A program made the translations under genes and the position numbers. From Bacteroidota bacterium (GTDB lineage: Bacteria > Bacteroidota > Bacteroidia > Chitinophagales > Chitinophagaceae), in the NCBI GenBank assembly GCA_018266455.1, contig JAFEAJ010000044.1:1-64000 (forward strand): a DNA stretch of 64,000 nt, given 5' to 3'. Within the stretch, counting starts at the first letter, position 1; every line of letters begins with the position of its first letter. The notes under the pieces were generated by a model. That model was not told where the DNA came from. It was given only the letters and a program-made list of their open reading frames with translations, and searched no databases. Positions 1 through 9,649 of the stretch are shown in pieces.

Positions 1-339
1 GGGGGCATGAGCATTGCCTATTCACAGGTTGGTGTGGCACATGCTGTAAGTTACGGATTAAGTTATTTGCTTGGGACAAAGCATGGTGTTGGCAATTGCA
101 TCGTTTTTGATAAACTAGAAGAATATTATCCTGACGGTGTTCATGAATTTAAAAAAATGGTAGAAAAAAATAAAGTAGATATCCCACAACACATTACTAA
201 GGGATTGAGCGATGAACAATTTGACACCATGATCAATGTTTCGTTGGGCATGAAACCTTTATGGGAAAACGCATTAGGGAAAGATTGGGAAAAACGGATG
301 ACAAGGGAGAAACTGAGAAAGCTTTTTGAAAGATTATGA
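1..339 (+). CDS. Iron-containing alcohol dehydrogenase, KdnB-like, C-terminal fragment
   Basis: This is the 3' end of a gene cut by the window edge. The frame is open from base 1 (Gly-Gly before the first Met), so the ATG at 7 is internal. The visible 113 residues match the C-terminal helical domain of group III iron alcohol dehydrogenases. VAHAVSY and KHGVGN carry the two His residues that serve as metal ligands in this family; the second His of the usual HxxxH is Tyr here. The closest subfamily I recognise is the Kdo 8-oxidase KdnB, which oxidises Kdo to its 8-oxo form before amination to Kdo8N. The family call is firm; the KdnB assignment is inferred from the tail alone. A kdsB gene lies 21 kb away. 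Confidence 0.75.
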   Translation, partial: GGMSIAYSQVGVAHAVSYGLSYLLGTKHGVGNCIVFDKLEEYYPDGVHEFKKMVEKNKVDIPQHITKGLSDEQFDTMINVSLGMKPLWENALGKDWEKRMTREKLRKLFERL

Positions 340-541
340 TTTCAAAAAATCTCATCTTATATTTTCCCAGCATTGAAATTTGTAATTAATAAAATAAAAC
401 GAAGCTTGCTTTTTTGCTGCCACAATCTTGACCCTTTTTCAAATTCCTTCATTTTCCGTTTTTAATCTCTGATTTTTCGCCTTTATTTTGTTCAATAATT
501 TTGAAACTTCCCTTTTTGCTTAATCCTTTCAATCATTCAGC

Positions 542-1906
542 ATGAACCTGAACGATGTTAAAAACCTGCTCCAGCATAATAAGATTACGGAATTTGTAAA
601 GCTGAAAAAATTATCTCCGAAAGATATTGTTGAGTTCACTAACCGCAACACAAAATGGGCGGTAAAATTATTTCAGCATCTTGACCCGACACAGGCTGCT
701 AAAGCATTCAAATTTTTAAGGAAAAAGAAACAGGAAGTGATCATCAGGTCCCTGCCTGAGGAAAAAGCTGCAGAGCTGTTGAACAATTTAAAGCCCGATG
801 ACCGCACAGCCTTCCTTTCATTACTACCAGGCAATGCAGTGAAAGAATTGCTGAAGATCTTAAGCCCTGAAACCAGGGAAGAGACTTTGGAACTATTGGG
901 TTATCCCGAAGGATCGGTAGGGAGGCTAATGACGCCTGATTATGTCTCAGTCAATAAAAAAGACAGCGTGCAGCAAGTGCTTGACCTTATCAAACAACGG
1001 GGCCGGGCAACCGAAACTTTGAATTTTCTTTTTGTAACTGATGAGCAGGGCATATTGATAGATGACATCAACATCAAAGATTTTTTGATAGTAGAACCAA
1101 ATATGCTGGTAGAACAGATAATGGATTACCAGTTCATCTCTATCAATGTTAATCATCCCCAAAAAGAAGCGATCACGGTATTTCGCCACAACAGTCGTTA
1201 TGCGCTTCCGGTAACAGATGATAATGGTGTGCTGTTGGGTATTGTTACCCTTGATGACGTGCTGCGGTTAGCTGAAAAAGAAGGCACACGCGAAATTCAA
1301 AAAATTGGCGGGTCAGAAGCATTGGATGAACCTTATACTACCATTTCATTCACAAACTTAATAAAAAAGCGTGCCGGCTGGCTCATCATATTGTTTTTAG
1401 GAGAAATGCTCACTGCTACAGCCATGGGCCATTTTGAAGGGGAAATCAGCAAAGCGGTGGTACTTGCATTGTTTATCCCGCTCATTATTTCAAGTGGGGG
1501 TAATTCCGGTTCGCAGGCATCATCAATTATCATACGCGCCATGGCAGTTGGCGAAATTAGTTTTCGGGACTGGTGGCGCGTGATGCGCAAAGAAATATCA
1601 TCAGGTTTTGTGCTTGGGCTTATTCTCGGCGCTGTTGGCTTTTTGAGAATTAGCATTTGGCAGGAGCTTCATTGGTATAATTATGGCGAACATTGGCTGC
1701 TTGTTGCCTGCACTGTTTTTTTTGCCCTGATTGGAGTTGTGCTTTGGGGAACTATTTCCGGTTCAATGCTGCCATTGATTTTAAAAAAACTGGGCGCGGA
1801 CCCGGCAGCTTCTTCTGCGCCGTTTGTTGCCACTTTGGTAGACGTGACCGGATTGATAATTTACTTTTCAGTGGCTTATATTGTAATGAGGGGAAAACTG
1901 CTTTGA
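542..1906 (+). CDS. mgtE: Magnesium transporter MgtE
   Basis: This is a full-length (454 aa) inner-membrane Mg2+ channel. Residues 1-125 form the MgtE N domain, a helical superhelix that senses Mg2+. Residues 129-250 form a CBS-domain pair (LMTPDYVSV, YALPVTDDNG). From about residue 275 there are five membrane helices with the family signature GNSGSQASS...RAMAVGE. The LVDVTG segment near the C-terminus carries the pore Asp known from MgtE structures. A TAATTTTG box at 496-503 fits the Bacteroidota -7 element and would give a short leader. The gene stands alone; its convergent neighbour is the DUF2480 gene. Confidence 0.95.
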   Translation: MNLNDVKNLLQHNKITEFVKLKKLSPKDIVEFTNRNTKWAVKLFQHLDPTQAAKAFKFLRKKKQEVIIRSLPEEKAAELLNNLKPDDRTAFLSLLPGNAVKELLKILSPETREETLELLGYPEGSVGRLMTPDYVSVNKKDSVQQVLDLIKQRGRATETLNFLFVTDEQGILIDDINIKDFLIVEPNMLVEQIMDYQFISINVNHPQKEAITVFRHNSRYALPVTDDNGVLLGIVTLDDVLRLAEKEGTREIQKIGGSEALDEPYTTISFTNLIKKRAGWLIILFLGEMLTATAMGHFEGEISKAVVLALFIPLIISSGGNSGSQASSIIIRAMAVGEISFRDWWRVMRKEISSGFVLGLILGAVGFLRISIWQELHWYNYGEHWLLVACTVFFALIGVVLWGTISGSMLPLILKKLGADPAASSAPFVATLVDVTGLIIYFSVAYIVMRGKLL

Positions 1907-1982
1907 GTTGCAGCCCGAAGAAAAAACTTTACAGGCTGTTGCCCTTGATTTAGTGGCTATTACTGTTCCTTCCCTCAACGAT

Positions 1983-2002
1983 AAAAGGTGTTCTTACCTT
2001 TT
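1983..2002 (+). terminator. Possible terminator after mgtE
   Basis: A 7-bp AT-rich stem (AAAAGGT / ACCTTTT) with a six-base loop sits between the convergent mgtE and DUF2480 genes and runs into a T-rich stretch. The stem is weak, so this is only a candidate. It could act on either strand. Confidence 0.3.
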
Positions 2003-2019
2003 TGTACGCTGGTTTGCCA

Positions 2020-2526
2020 TTACTTCTTTTTGAAAACAGGCACGGTACTGCAAGGCTCGCCATACATAATGCTTTTGGCAACAGGTCTTAATTTTTTTGT
2101 TATTTCAATATATGCAGATTCGCCAATCGGCAAATCGCCACAGCCTTTTATAACCACACGCGTATCAGCATATTCATTTTCATTAATCGCTTGAATATTT
2201 TTTAAAAAAGCCTGTTCAGTGGCTTTTTGCTCATCGCCCATTATTATTTCGGTGGCAACTGGCTGCAAATAGGTAGCTGCCAGCATATATGCCCACATGG
2301 GTATTACAGCATCTGCAGAACAGGTAACCGCGACTATTTTATCCTGGTACAACGACCAATCTGTTTTCAGCAAAGCCTCACGAAAATCTTTTTCTTTTAA
2401 TATCAGCTCCATAAAAAGAAAGGGCTTTAAGTCAAATAACATGGTTTTCTCTTTCGGATAATAATCCGCCAGGTTAATCGTAACCAATTTGCTTTGCGCT
2501 ACCTTGTTTATAATTTCTTCGCTCAT
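2020..2526 (-). CDS. DUF2480 family protein
   Basis: This is a 168-residue cytoplasmic protein of a family I know only from Bacteroidota, with no established function. I start it at the internal Met (MSEEIINK) because homologues begin at that position; an upstream in-frame start would add eight residues. It has no signal peptide or membrane segment. It contains a conserved-looking stretch IVAVTCSADAVIPMWAYM and a single Cys-Gly motif (IKGCGDLPIG). It converges on mgtE and does not appear to share an operon with the PpiD-like gene, since a hairpin separates them. Confidence 0.85.
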   Translation of the reverse strand: MSEEIINKVAQSKLVTINLADYYPKEKTMLFDLKPFLFMELILKEKDFREALLKTDWSLYQDKIVAVTCSADAVIPMWAYMLAATYLQPVATEIIMGDEQKATEQAFLKNIQAINENEYADTRVVIKGCGDLPIGESAYIEITKKLRPVAKSIMYGEPCSTVPVFKKK

Positions 2527-2638
2527 GATTGCTATCGATAATGAATACAAAGATATAATGGAAAAAGTTGAGCCACATTCGAAGCAGTTTTCTGATTATA
2601 TAAAACAAGCTTTTTTTTAATATCTCTTCCAAATAAAC

Positions 2639-2662
2639 GAGCAGGGCTTTTAGGCCCTGCTC
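2639..2662 (-). terminator. Terminator hairpin of the PpiD-like gene
   Basis: A perfect 9-bp GC-rich stem (GAGCAGGGC / GCCCTGCTC) with a six-base loop lies 28 bases beyond the stop of the minus-strand foldase gene. On that strand it is followed by a GTTTATTT stretch, which fits an intrinsic terminator with an imperfect U-tract. Confidence 0.65.
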
Positions 2663-2689
2663 AGTTCGTTAAATTTTTATGGTTGTGCT

Positions 2690-4840
2690 TTAAAAGAATT
2701 TGCTTCTGTTATCCTTGATCTTAGCTGTTTTTTTCAAAGCTTCCAATGCCCGATAAGACACTAGCCTAGCTTCTTGTTGTTGCTGGCCCTTGCGCAGTTC
2801 CTCTGCATCTGCGCCAGGATTGGATTTGGCGCTGATGTTTTCAACCTTAATGACAAACACACCGCCATTGCCGGATATAGGCCCAGAAGCTGGTTTTCCC
2901 TGTAACTGTTTATCGAACGAAGCACCGATTACTTTTGGTTCCTGGCCAACATTGGGAATAAAAGGGGATGCGAAACTGATACTATCGGCTTTTAAAACAG
3001 GTTCGTTCGTTGCCTTTGAAACAGCATCTAGCGTATTGGCGCTACCAATTTTTTTGATAATCAAATCAGCCTTTTTTTGGTTCCTTAAAATAGGCTCAAC
3101 GGAAAGCCTTGCCTTGGCTGCCGCCATTGTGCCTTCTTTATTTATTTCGGTAAGTATTGCCACTACATATTTATCGCCAACAGAATAAGGTTCAGAAACA
3201 TCGCCAAGACTTGTTTTGTCGTCATAAATCCATTTCACTAACTGGCGGTTTGTGCCAAGCCCGGTAATAGCGCTTGCTGTGGGCTGTATATCCTGTGCGA
3301 GCAGCTTCTGATAATTGCTCTTTTTAATGTTTGCGTCAAATGCAGTTGCATTGCGGCTTTCACCTGCAAACTGGCTGGCAAGCCCTGAAGCGGCATCATC
3401 TGTTGCGCTGCTGGCTTCAATTTTTTTAGCCATGTATGCTATTTTATATGCGGGCTCAAAATTTTTCTGATCTGTAATTTCGATGTAATGATATCCAAAT
3501 TGTGTCTTTATAATTTTTTTATCTCCTTTTTTCCCGTCAAAACAAAAATCATTGAACTCTTTTACCATTGTTCCTGAGGTAAAATAGCCCAAATCGCCAC
3601 CTTTTATTTTGCTCCCTTCATCATCAGAAAGTTTTAAAGCAAGGTCTTCAAACTTGGCCCCGTTATCAATCAGGGTCTTTATGCTGTCTATTTTCCTTTT
3701 CGCAATACTGTCTTCCATCGTTTGTTCCCCGGTTTTAGGGTCAATTGTTGCAATCAGTATATGCCTTGCCCTAACAGAATCGGGCATAATTTTTTCATCT
3801 ATTTTTTTTGCCAGCACATAATCGCTGGCGTCACGATATGGGCCGAAAACCCCGCCTTTCGGCAATGCAAAAATGGAATCTTTATCAGGCACCTGTATTT
3901 TTGACTTGGGGTAGTACATATTGCTGAATTCCATGTCGGAGCCATTTCTTGCTATAAAATTTTCAATGCTGTGCGTGGTATCAAATTCCGGCTTAAGGTC
4001 TGTTATCTGCTTCAAAACCGCCGCGCTGTCATTTGAGGTAGGCGCCGCGCTGAAACTTACGTACGCTATGCTCCTCGATTCATCCTGGTGATATTGTTCT
4101 TTGTGTGTTTGAACATAGCTATTGATTTCTTCATCTGTTACTTTAACAGCGCTGTCAGATATGGTTGAGTAAGGAGTGTTAACGTAAGAAATAGAGGAAA
4201 CCTGGCTTTGGTCAGAAATCATTTTTTCTGCCATCCATTTTGGCATGTACGCGCTGTTGCTAAGCATGGAGAGGTATTTTTCGCGTTCACGGTCTTTGAT
4301 CCACTGCGGTTGCAATTCTTCAAAAAACCTCTTGGCATTGGTGTAGTTGTTATCTGTTTTTTTATTCCCTTTATAGATCGTTCTTAATTGATTGATTGTA
4401 GAAGCAGCCGCCTGGGCATCGAATATGCCCGTCTTCTTATCCGTAAAAGATTGCCGAATGCCTTGCACCGGGTTTGGCCCGGCAAGCATATCATTAAGTT
4501 CCTTATCGCTTACCTCAATACCTGTTTTTTGATAAATTTTATCAAGAATATCATCCTGCACAAGCTGGTCCCAAACCTGGCTCCTTATGTTCTGCGACAT
4601 CATATCATTAACGGGGTAGCCTTGGGCCTTGTATTGGCTTTCCATTGCTTCCACCAGTTCCTGGAACTTGGGGTATTCAATATCCTTGCCATTCACCCTA
4701 CCTATAATATTAGAGTTGCCGCCAAAAAGCCTGTTTCTCCCTACAAAAGCATCCATGGCCAAAAAACCAAGCAAGCTAAGGGCAATCAGGCCAAAAACAA
4801 GCCACGCGGCTTTATCACGGATTTGCTGAATAACTGACAT
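2690..4840 (-). CDS. Peptidylprolyl isomerase, PpiD/SurA type
   Basis: This is a 716-residue membrane-anchored periplasmic foldase. One N-terminal membrane helix (about residues 11-31) is preceded by positive residues. A SurA-N-like chaperone region covers roughly 35-200. A parvulin-type rotamase domain covers about 352-460, beginning at ARHILIA and ending FGYHYIEI. A long C-terminal region of about 250 residues follows with no recognisable domain. The order and length match the Bacteroidota PpiD-like proteins that assist outer-membrane and secreted protein folding. It is transcribed alone, diverging from the methionine aminotransferase gene across a 320-base gap. Confidence 0.9.
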   Translation of the reverse strand: MSVIQQIRDKAAWLVFGLIALSLLGFLAMDAFVGRNRLFGGNSNIIGRVNGKDIEYPKFQELVEAMESQYKAQGYPVNDMMSQNIRSQVWDQLVQDDILDKIYQKTGIEVSDKELNDMLAGPNPVQGIRQSFTDKKTGIFDAQAAASTINQLRTIYKGNKKTDNNYTNAKRFFEELQPQWIKDREREKYLSMLSNSAYMPKWMAEKMISDQSQVSSISYVNTPYSTISDSAVKVTDEEINSYVQTHKEQYHQDESRSIAYVSFSAAPTSNDSAAVLKQITDLKPEFDTTHSIENFIARNGSDMEFSNMYYPKSKIQVPDKDSIFALPKGGVFGPYRDASDYVLAKKIDEKIMPDSVRARHILIATIDPKTGEQTMEDSIAKRKIDSIKTLIDNGAKFEDLALKLSDDEGSKIKGGDLGYFTSGTMVKEFNDFCFDGKKGDKKIIKTQFGYHYIEITDQKNFEPAYKIAYMAKKIEASSATDDAASGLASQFAGESRNATAFDANIKKSNYQKLLAQDIQPTASAITGLGTNRQLVKWIYDDKTSLGDVSEPYSVGDKYVVAILTEINKEGTMAAAKARLSVEPILRNQKKADLIIKKIGSANTLDAVSKATNEPVLKADSISFASPFIPNVGQEPKVIGASFDKQLQGKPASGPISGNGGVFVIKVENISAKSNPGADAEELRKGQQQQEARLVSYRALEALKKTAKIKDNRSKFF

Positions 4841-5160
4841 AAATTCTTTATTAAAGCTATTTTTTAAAGGATTGCAAAAATAGGGGAAATTAGGTTATGA
4901 ACAAATTGCAAACATCATCGAAACTTGCTTCAGTAAAGGGTTTTCAAGAGACGAATGTAGCTCTGCCCTTGCTTAATTACTGTTTTGTTAATGCGTCATG
5001 GATAGCGCTACTTGTGTTCGTTGACACAGGGCCAACCGGGTTTTTGCGATTTGGTTTTTTGCAGCCTTTCACATATTTAAAAGACCGAAGAAGGAGGGCC
5101 AATTACAGAAATCGGGTTACATTTACCATCATTTCATTTTTTTAAAACAAAGATGCTCCT
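4841..5160. other. Intergenic region without a supported gene
   Basis: This divergent gap separates the PpiD-like gene and the aminotransferase. An open frame of 82 codons (4897-5145, plus) fits no family I recognise and has unconvincing composition, so I do not call it. No tRNA, hairpin or repeat stands out. Promoters for both flanking genes should lie here. Confidence 0.5.
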
Positions 5161-6306
5161 TTGCAACTCCGTTCAAAGCTTCCAAACGCCGGCACTACTA
5201 TTTTTACAATAATGAGCGGCCTTGCCTCCGAGTTCAACGCGGTGAATCTTGGGCAGGGCTTCCCTGATTACCCGATGGCTGAAGAACTGATCGCGCTGGT
5301 TAGCGAAGCCATGAAAAACGGATATAACCAGTATGTGCCGATGCAAGGCTTTATGCCCTTGCGCGAAGCCCTTGCGGAAAAAATTTTGTTCCTCTACGGC
5401 ACTAACGTAAATGCTCAAACGCAGATAACCATAACCCCGGGCGGCACTTATGGTGTTTACACAGCGCTCACCACCGTGCTTCGGCCAGGCGATGAGGTGA
5501 TTGTTTTTGAACCTGCTTATGACAGTTATATCCCCAACATTGAAGTGAATGGAGCAGTTGCTGTCAGGCTTAGCCTGAAGTTTCCCGATTATAGCATAGA
5601 TTGGGATGAGGTAAGAAAAATGATCAGCCCGAAAACACGCATGATCATGCTGAACTCTCCGCATAACCCAACTGGTTCAGTGCTGAGGAAAAACGACCTG
5701 GAGGAGCTAAGAAAAACCGTAAGCGGAACAAATATTTGTATCTTATCTGACGAGGTATATGAACACCTGATTTTTGACGGCATTGCCCATCAATCCATGC
5801 TCCGATATCCTGACCTTATGGAAAGAAGCTTTGTTTGCTTTTCTTTCGGCAAACTGTATCATTGCACTGGCTGGAAACTGGGCTATTGCATTGCTTCACC
5901 AGGACTGATGACAGAATTCAGGAAGGTGCACCAGTTCAATTGCTTTAGCTGCAATTCACCTATGCAGGTGGCGCTATCGGTTTTTTTAAAAAACAAAGAA
6001 AACTATCTCTCCCTGCCGGCTTTTATGCAAAACAAGCGAGATTACTTCCAGAAATTAATGAGCCAAACCAAATTTGATGCATTACCGAGCTATGGAAGTT
6101 ATTTCCAGGTATATAAATATGGTAGGATAAGCGATGAAAGCGATAAGGATTTTGCGATAAGGATCACCAAAGAATATGGTGTTGCTACTATCCCGGTATC
6201 AGCATTTTATCGCGAAGCAACAGATAACAAAACCATCCGTTTTTGTTTTGCAAAAAAAGAAGAAACTCTTGAAAAAGCGGTTGAAAAACTAATGAAAATA
6301 AAATAA
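5161..6306 (+). CDS. Methionine aminotransferase (PLP-dependent, YbdL-like)
   Basis: This is a 381-residue fold-type I aminotransferase. NLGQGFPDYP near the N-terminus, NSPHNPTGS in the middle, and SFGKLYHCTGWKLGY with the PLP-binding Lys mark it as the YbdL/glutamine-methionine transaminase group. That group moves the amino group of Met, Gln or aromatic residues to 2-oxo acids such as KMTB. The start is a TTG: homologues begin just before QLxSKLPNxGTTIF and no in-frame ATG lies upstream. The omega-amidase gene at 30.7 kb acts on the 2-oxo acid amides that such transaminases release. Confidence 0.9.
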   Translation: MQLRSKLPNAGTTIFTIMSGLASEFNAVNLGQGFPDYPMAEELIALVSEAMKNGYNQYVPMQGFMPLREALAEKILFLYGTNVNAQTQITITPGGTYGVYTALTTVLRPGDEVIVFEPAYDSYIPNIEVNGAVAVRLSLKFPDYSIDWDEVRKMISPKTRMIMLNSPHNPTGSVLRKNDLEELRKTVSGTNICILSDEVYEHLIFDGIAHQSMLRYPDLMERSFVCFSFGKLYHCTGWKLGYCIASPGLMTEFRKVHQFNCFSCNSPMQVALSVFLKNKENYLSLPAFMQNKRDYFQKLMSQTKFDALPSYGSYFQVYKYGRISDESDKDFAIRITKEYGVATIPVSAFYREATDNKTIRFCFAKKEETLEKAVEKLMKIK

Positions 6307-6388
6307 TATTGAGCCACATGTGCCCGGGTTGTTCGCTATGGCCAATCGCTAACCTGAAGCAATCAAAAGCTACAACAAAAATTTTTTT

Positions 6389-7003
6389 ATGAGTAAAGTT
6401 AACACCATCGTATTTGATCTTGGAGGGGTTTTGATTGACTGGAATCCCGATTATGTTTTCAGCAAGGTTTTTCCTAATACAGAAGAAATGAAATGGTTTT
6501 ATGAGAATATTTGTACACCGGCCTGGAACGAAGAGCAGGATGCTGGGAAAAGTTTGCAGCAGGCAACTGAAGAACTGATAGAAAAGTTCCCGGAGCACAA
6601 AAAGCATATCCAAATGTATTATGGCCGGTGGGAAGAAATGCTGGGCGGGCCAATTCCCGGAACGGTGGAGATACTGAGGCGCTTAAAACATAGCACTAAT
6701 CATAAATTATATGCTTTGACCAATTGGAGCGCAGAAACATTCCCGGTTGCACTTGACCGTTACGAGTTCCTGCACTGGTTCAACGGGCGATTGGTTTCAG
6801 GAGAAGAGAAGACCCGAAAGCCGTTTAAAGAAATTTATGAGCTGTTGATACGCCGCTTTAATATTGATGCGCATCGCGCAATCTATATTGATGACAATGT
6901 GCGCAATCTTTCTCCTGCGAAAGAATTGGGTTTTCATACTATCCATTTCCAATCAACCGAACAGTTCAGGAATGATTTAATAAAAATCATAGGAGAAATT
7001 TAG
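6389..7003 (+). CDS. HAD-superfamily hydrolase, YihX-like
   Basis: This is a 204-residue HAD-IA phosphatase. Motif I is FDLGGVLIDW (nucleophile Asp10). Motif II is LTNWS, motif III is the Lys in RKPFKEIY, and motif IV is IYIDDN. The small helical cap inserted after motif I matches the glucose-1-phosphatase/epoxide-hydrolase-N-like group. The substrate cannot be read from sequence. It follows the aminotransferase by 82 bases on the same strand and may be co-transcribed. Confidence 0.9.
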   Translation: MSKVNTIVFDLGGVLIDWNPDYVFSKVFPNTEEMKWFYENICTPAWNEEQDAGKSLQQATEELIEKFPEHKKHIQMYYGRWEEMLGGPIPGTVEILRRLKHSTNHKLYALTNWSAETFPVALDRYEFLHWFNGRLVSGEEKTRKPFKEIYELLIRRFNIDAHRAIYIDDNVRNLSPAKELGFHTIHFQSTEQFRNDLIKIIGEI

Positions 7004-7030
7004 GGTACCTGCAACTCGGAGGTAAAACCC
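7003..7030 (+). terminator. Possible terminator after the HAD gene
   Basis: GGGT-ACCT pairs with AGGT-ACCC, with a 9-base loop and a three-base bulge, directly over the HAD stop codon. A T-rich stretch follows. It lies between the convergent HAD and feoB genes. The stem is short and interrupted. Confidence 0.35.
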
Positions 7031-7035
7031 TTTCA

Positions 7036-9159
7036 TTATTTCAATAACTGATAGGCAATAAGGCTTACGACATAAGCCAGGCCCGTCATATAAACAAATT
7101 GTATCACCGGCCATTTCCAAGACCTTGTTTCACGGCTCACCACGGCAAGCGTGCTCATGCACTGCATGGCAAGCATATAAAAAAACATTAAGGAAACCCC
7201 GGTGGCCAGGCTATATACTTTGGTCCCATCTGGCCATTTTGCTGAGCTCATGCGCTGGCGCAGCGTTTGCTTATCAGCATCCTTTCCGCCTTCCACACTG
7301 TATAAAGTTGCCATCGTAGCCACAAATACTTCTCTTGCAGCAAACGAAGTGATAAGGGCAATGCCGATTTTCCAATCATAGCCAAGCGGCCTAATGGCCG
7401 GTTCAATAAACTTGCCAAGGTTGCCTGCGTATGAATTTTGTAATAATGCAGCTTGCTTTTGTTGTTCAATTTCTTTTGCGTGTTGCGGGTCATGCTTAGC
7501 CTGCAGGTCATATTGCTGCGCTACTGAGCTCATCTTTTGCTTTGGCCCGTAAGTACTGAGCGCCCATAAAATAAGGCTGATGACCATGATCACTTTCCCG
7601 GCATCAGTAACAAAAATTTTTGCTTTGTTCACCATGGTGACCATCACATTTTTCCATCGCGGCGCACGGTAAACAGGTAATTCCAAAATAAAAAAACTTT
7701 TTTCGCTGAGCTTGATAAACCATTTGGCAACATAAGAAACAATAAGCGCCATGACAAAGCCCGAAAGGTAAAGGCCCATCATTACGAGCCCCTGCAGGCT
7801 GATAAAGCCAACAACCAATTTTTGAGGAATAGCTAATGCAATCAATATGGTATATACCGGGAGCCTTGCGCTGCAGCTCATCAGTGGTGTAATCAGAATA
7901 GTAAGCAACCTTTCTTTCTTGTTCTCAATGTTCCTTGCGCTCATTATAGCCGGTACAGCACAGGCAAAGCCGCTGATCATGGGCATAACGCTTTTGCCGT
8001 TCAGCCCAACTTTACGCATAAGCTTATCCGTTAAAAAGCTTATGCGCGCCATATAACCGGTATCTTCCAGCACAGTTATCAGCCCAAACAAAATCATGAT
8101 CTGCGGAACAAAAACAAGGATGCCGCTCAAGCCCGCTAAAATACCATTAATCAGAACATCGCTGAACCAGCCTTCCGGCAACAAATTGCCGAGCCAGCCA
8201 TTGAACTGGGAAAAGGTCCAGTCGATCGCATCCATCGGGAATTGGGCGACCCAGAAAACGCATTGGAACAAAAGAAAAAGCACTGCCAGCAGTATTATAT
8301 ACCCCCATGTTCTATGGAGCAACAAACCATCTAATTTTTCAGTGAACAGCGTCTTTTGCAAAGGATCGGGCTCTGAAACCGATAGCTGCATAACCTGTTT
8401 GATACGGCCATAGCGCTGCATGATCTCATCTGCCTGTACCTTTGTATGGGTAAAATTGTTTTGCAGTTCAATGCTTTCAATTTCATCCTGGATATCTTTT
8501 TTGAAATTGAAATTTTCGTGATTGATCAGGTAATGGATGGCCGTATAGTCGCTGATTTCGGGAAAAAAATTCTTTACGCGGTCAACAGCGCCAGAGGCCA
8601 ATGCTTTGTTGGGTATAAAATCTCTTGCAGGCGCTTTGTAAAACTGCAGAGCTGTTTGGGCTATTATTTTTTTAAGCTCAGCAATGCCTTTGTTTTTTCT
8701 TGGGTTTACAGGAACAACAGGAACTCCAAGTTCCCTTTCTAGTTCCGCTACATCAATTTCAATCCCTTTCCTGTTTGCTATGTCCATCATGGTCAGCGCA
8801 ATCACCACAGGGATTTTCAGATCTATGATCTGTGAAGCAAAAAGAAGGTTCCGCTTCAAATTGCTTGCATCAACTAGCAGCACAACCATGCCAGGTCTTA
8901 TTTCATCGTCCTGCCCTAATAAAACTTTGTAAGTAACCCACTCATCATCGCGTTTGGGGTACAAGCTATAGGTGCCGGGCAAGTCGACTATATTGGCCGA
9001 AGGAATTGATCCTAATTTAGCTGTTCCTGATTTTTTATCTACAGTAACACCAGGGAAATTGCCCACTTTTTGGTTCAACCCGGTTAATGAATTGAATAAC
9101 GAGCTTTTGCCACTGTTGGGATTGCCCACCAAAACGATATGAAAAGTATTCTTTTTCAA
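7036..9159 (-). CDS. feoB: Ferrous iron transporter FeoB
   Basis: This is a 707-residue inner-membrane Fe2+ transporter with an N-terminal G domain. G1 is GNPNSGKSS (residues 12-20) and G3 is DLPG (59-62). The G4 position reads TMMD (123-126) instead of the usual NxxD. A helical regulatory domain follows, then two Gate regions (GFACAVPAIMSARNIENKKE) and several membrane helices ending near the C-terminus. No FeoA domain is fused and no feoA is adjacent; a free-standing feoA lies at 41.9 kb. A minus-strand TAATTTTG box at 9174-9181 may be its -7 element. Confidence 0.95.
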   Translation of the reverse strand: MKKNTFHIVLVGNPNSGKSSLFNSLTGLNQKVGNFPGVTVDKKSGTAKLGSIPSANIVDLPGTYSLYPKRDDEWVTYKVLLGQDDEIRPGMVVLLVDASNLKRNLLFASQIIDLKIPVVIALTMMDIANRKGIEIDVAELERELGVPVVPVNPRKNKGIAELKKIIAQTALQFYKAPARDFIPNKALASGAVDRVKNFFPEISDYTAIHYLINHENFNFKKDIQDEIESIELQNNFTHTKVQADEIMQRYGRIKQVMQLSVSEPDPLQKTLFTEKLDGLLLHRTWGYIILLAVLFLLFQCVFWVAQFPMDAIDWTFSQFNGWLGNLLPEGWFSDVLINGILAGLSGILVFVPQIMILFGLITVLEDTGYMARISFLTDKLMRKVGLNGKSVMPMISGFACAVPAIMSARNIENKKERLLTILITPLMSCSARLPVYTILIALAIPQKLVVGFISLQGLVMMGLYLSGFVMALIVSYVAKWFIKLSEKSFFILELPVYRAPRWKNVMVTMVNKAKIFVTDAGKVIMVISLILWALSTYGPKQKMSSVAQQYDLQAKHDPQHAKEIEQQKQAALLQNSYAGNLGKFIEPAIRPLGYDWKIGIALITSFAAREVFVATMATLYSVEGGKDADKQTLRQRMSSAKWPDGTKVYSLATGVSLMFFYMLAMQCMSTLAVVSRETRSWKWPVIQFVYMTGLAYVVSLIAYQLLK

Positions 9160-9649
9160 GCTGGTTTAGCCTGCAAAATTAACATGTAAAACATTACCCG
9201 GTTTACGAAATCGGGAAGTGGTTGTGCTTGATATTGAATTTCAATTATGTCCTCATTGCAAGCAGTTGCACAGCAAAATGTAAGCATTATACCTTGTTCA
9301 TGTATAACACAAGTATATATTATTAACAAGCACACGTATGATAACGAACATTACAGAGAAAGTTTTTACGAAAATTTTTAAGAATTTCTACCGATAGGAA
9401 CGATTACTGATAATAGATGGCATTGTTGCCTGCAACCTGAAAGGCTTCATTGATCGGGCTGGCGATAGGGCTTTTGTGCATTTTTAAATTCTTTCTTTGC
9501 AACTTGGCCCTCACCAAGGGGTCTGTGCATTGTCAGATCCTTCGCTGACAGAGTATATTCATTGCTTGCGGTGCAAGATCGGCTGTTGCGCCCCTTTATG
9601 TGTTTGACAAGAAAATCTGAAGTGGTGTTCTATTTAGATTAGCCCAAGA
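9160..9649. other. Intergenic region, 490 bases, no supported gene
   Basis: The gap lies upstream of feoB and beyond the 3' end of the ComB-like gene. I see no open frame worth calling, no tRNA and no riboswitch I can recognise. A small hairpin (TGTCAG at 9531-9536 with CTGACA at 9545-9550) has no clear role. The feoB promoter is expected at its left end. Confidence 0.5.

Noticed and set aside
4897..5145. An 82-codon open frame on the plus strand in the 320-base gap
   Set aside because: No recognisable domain, signal or start context; composition is unconvincing.
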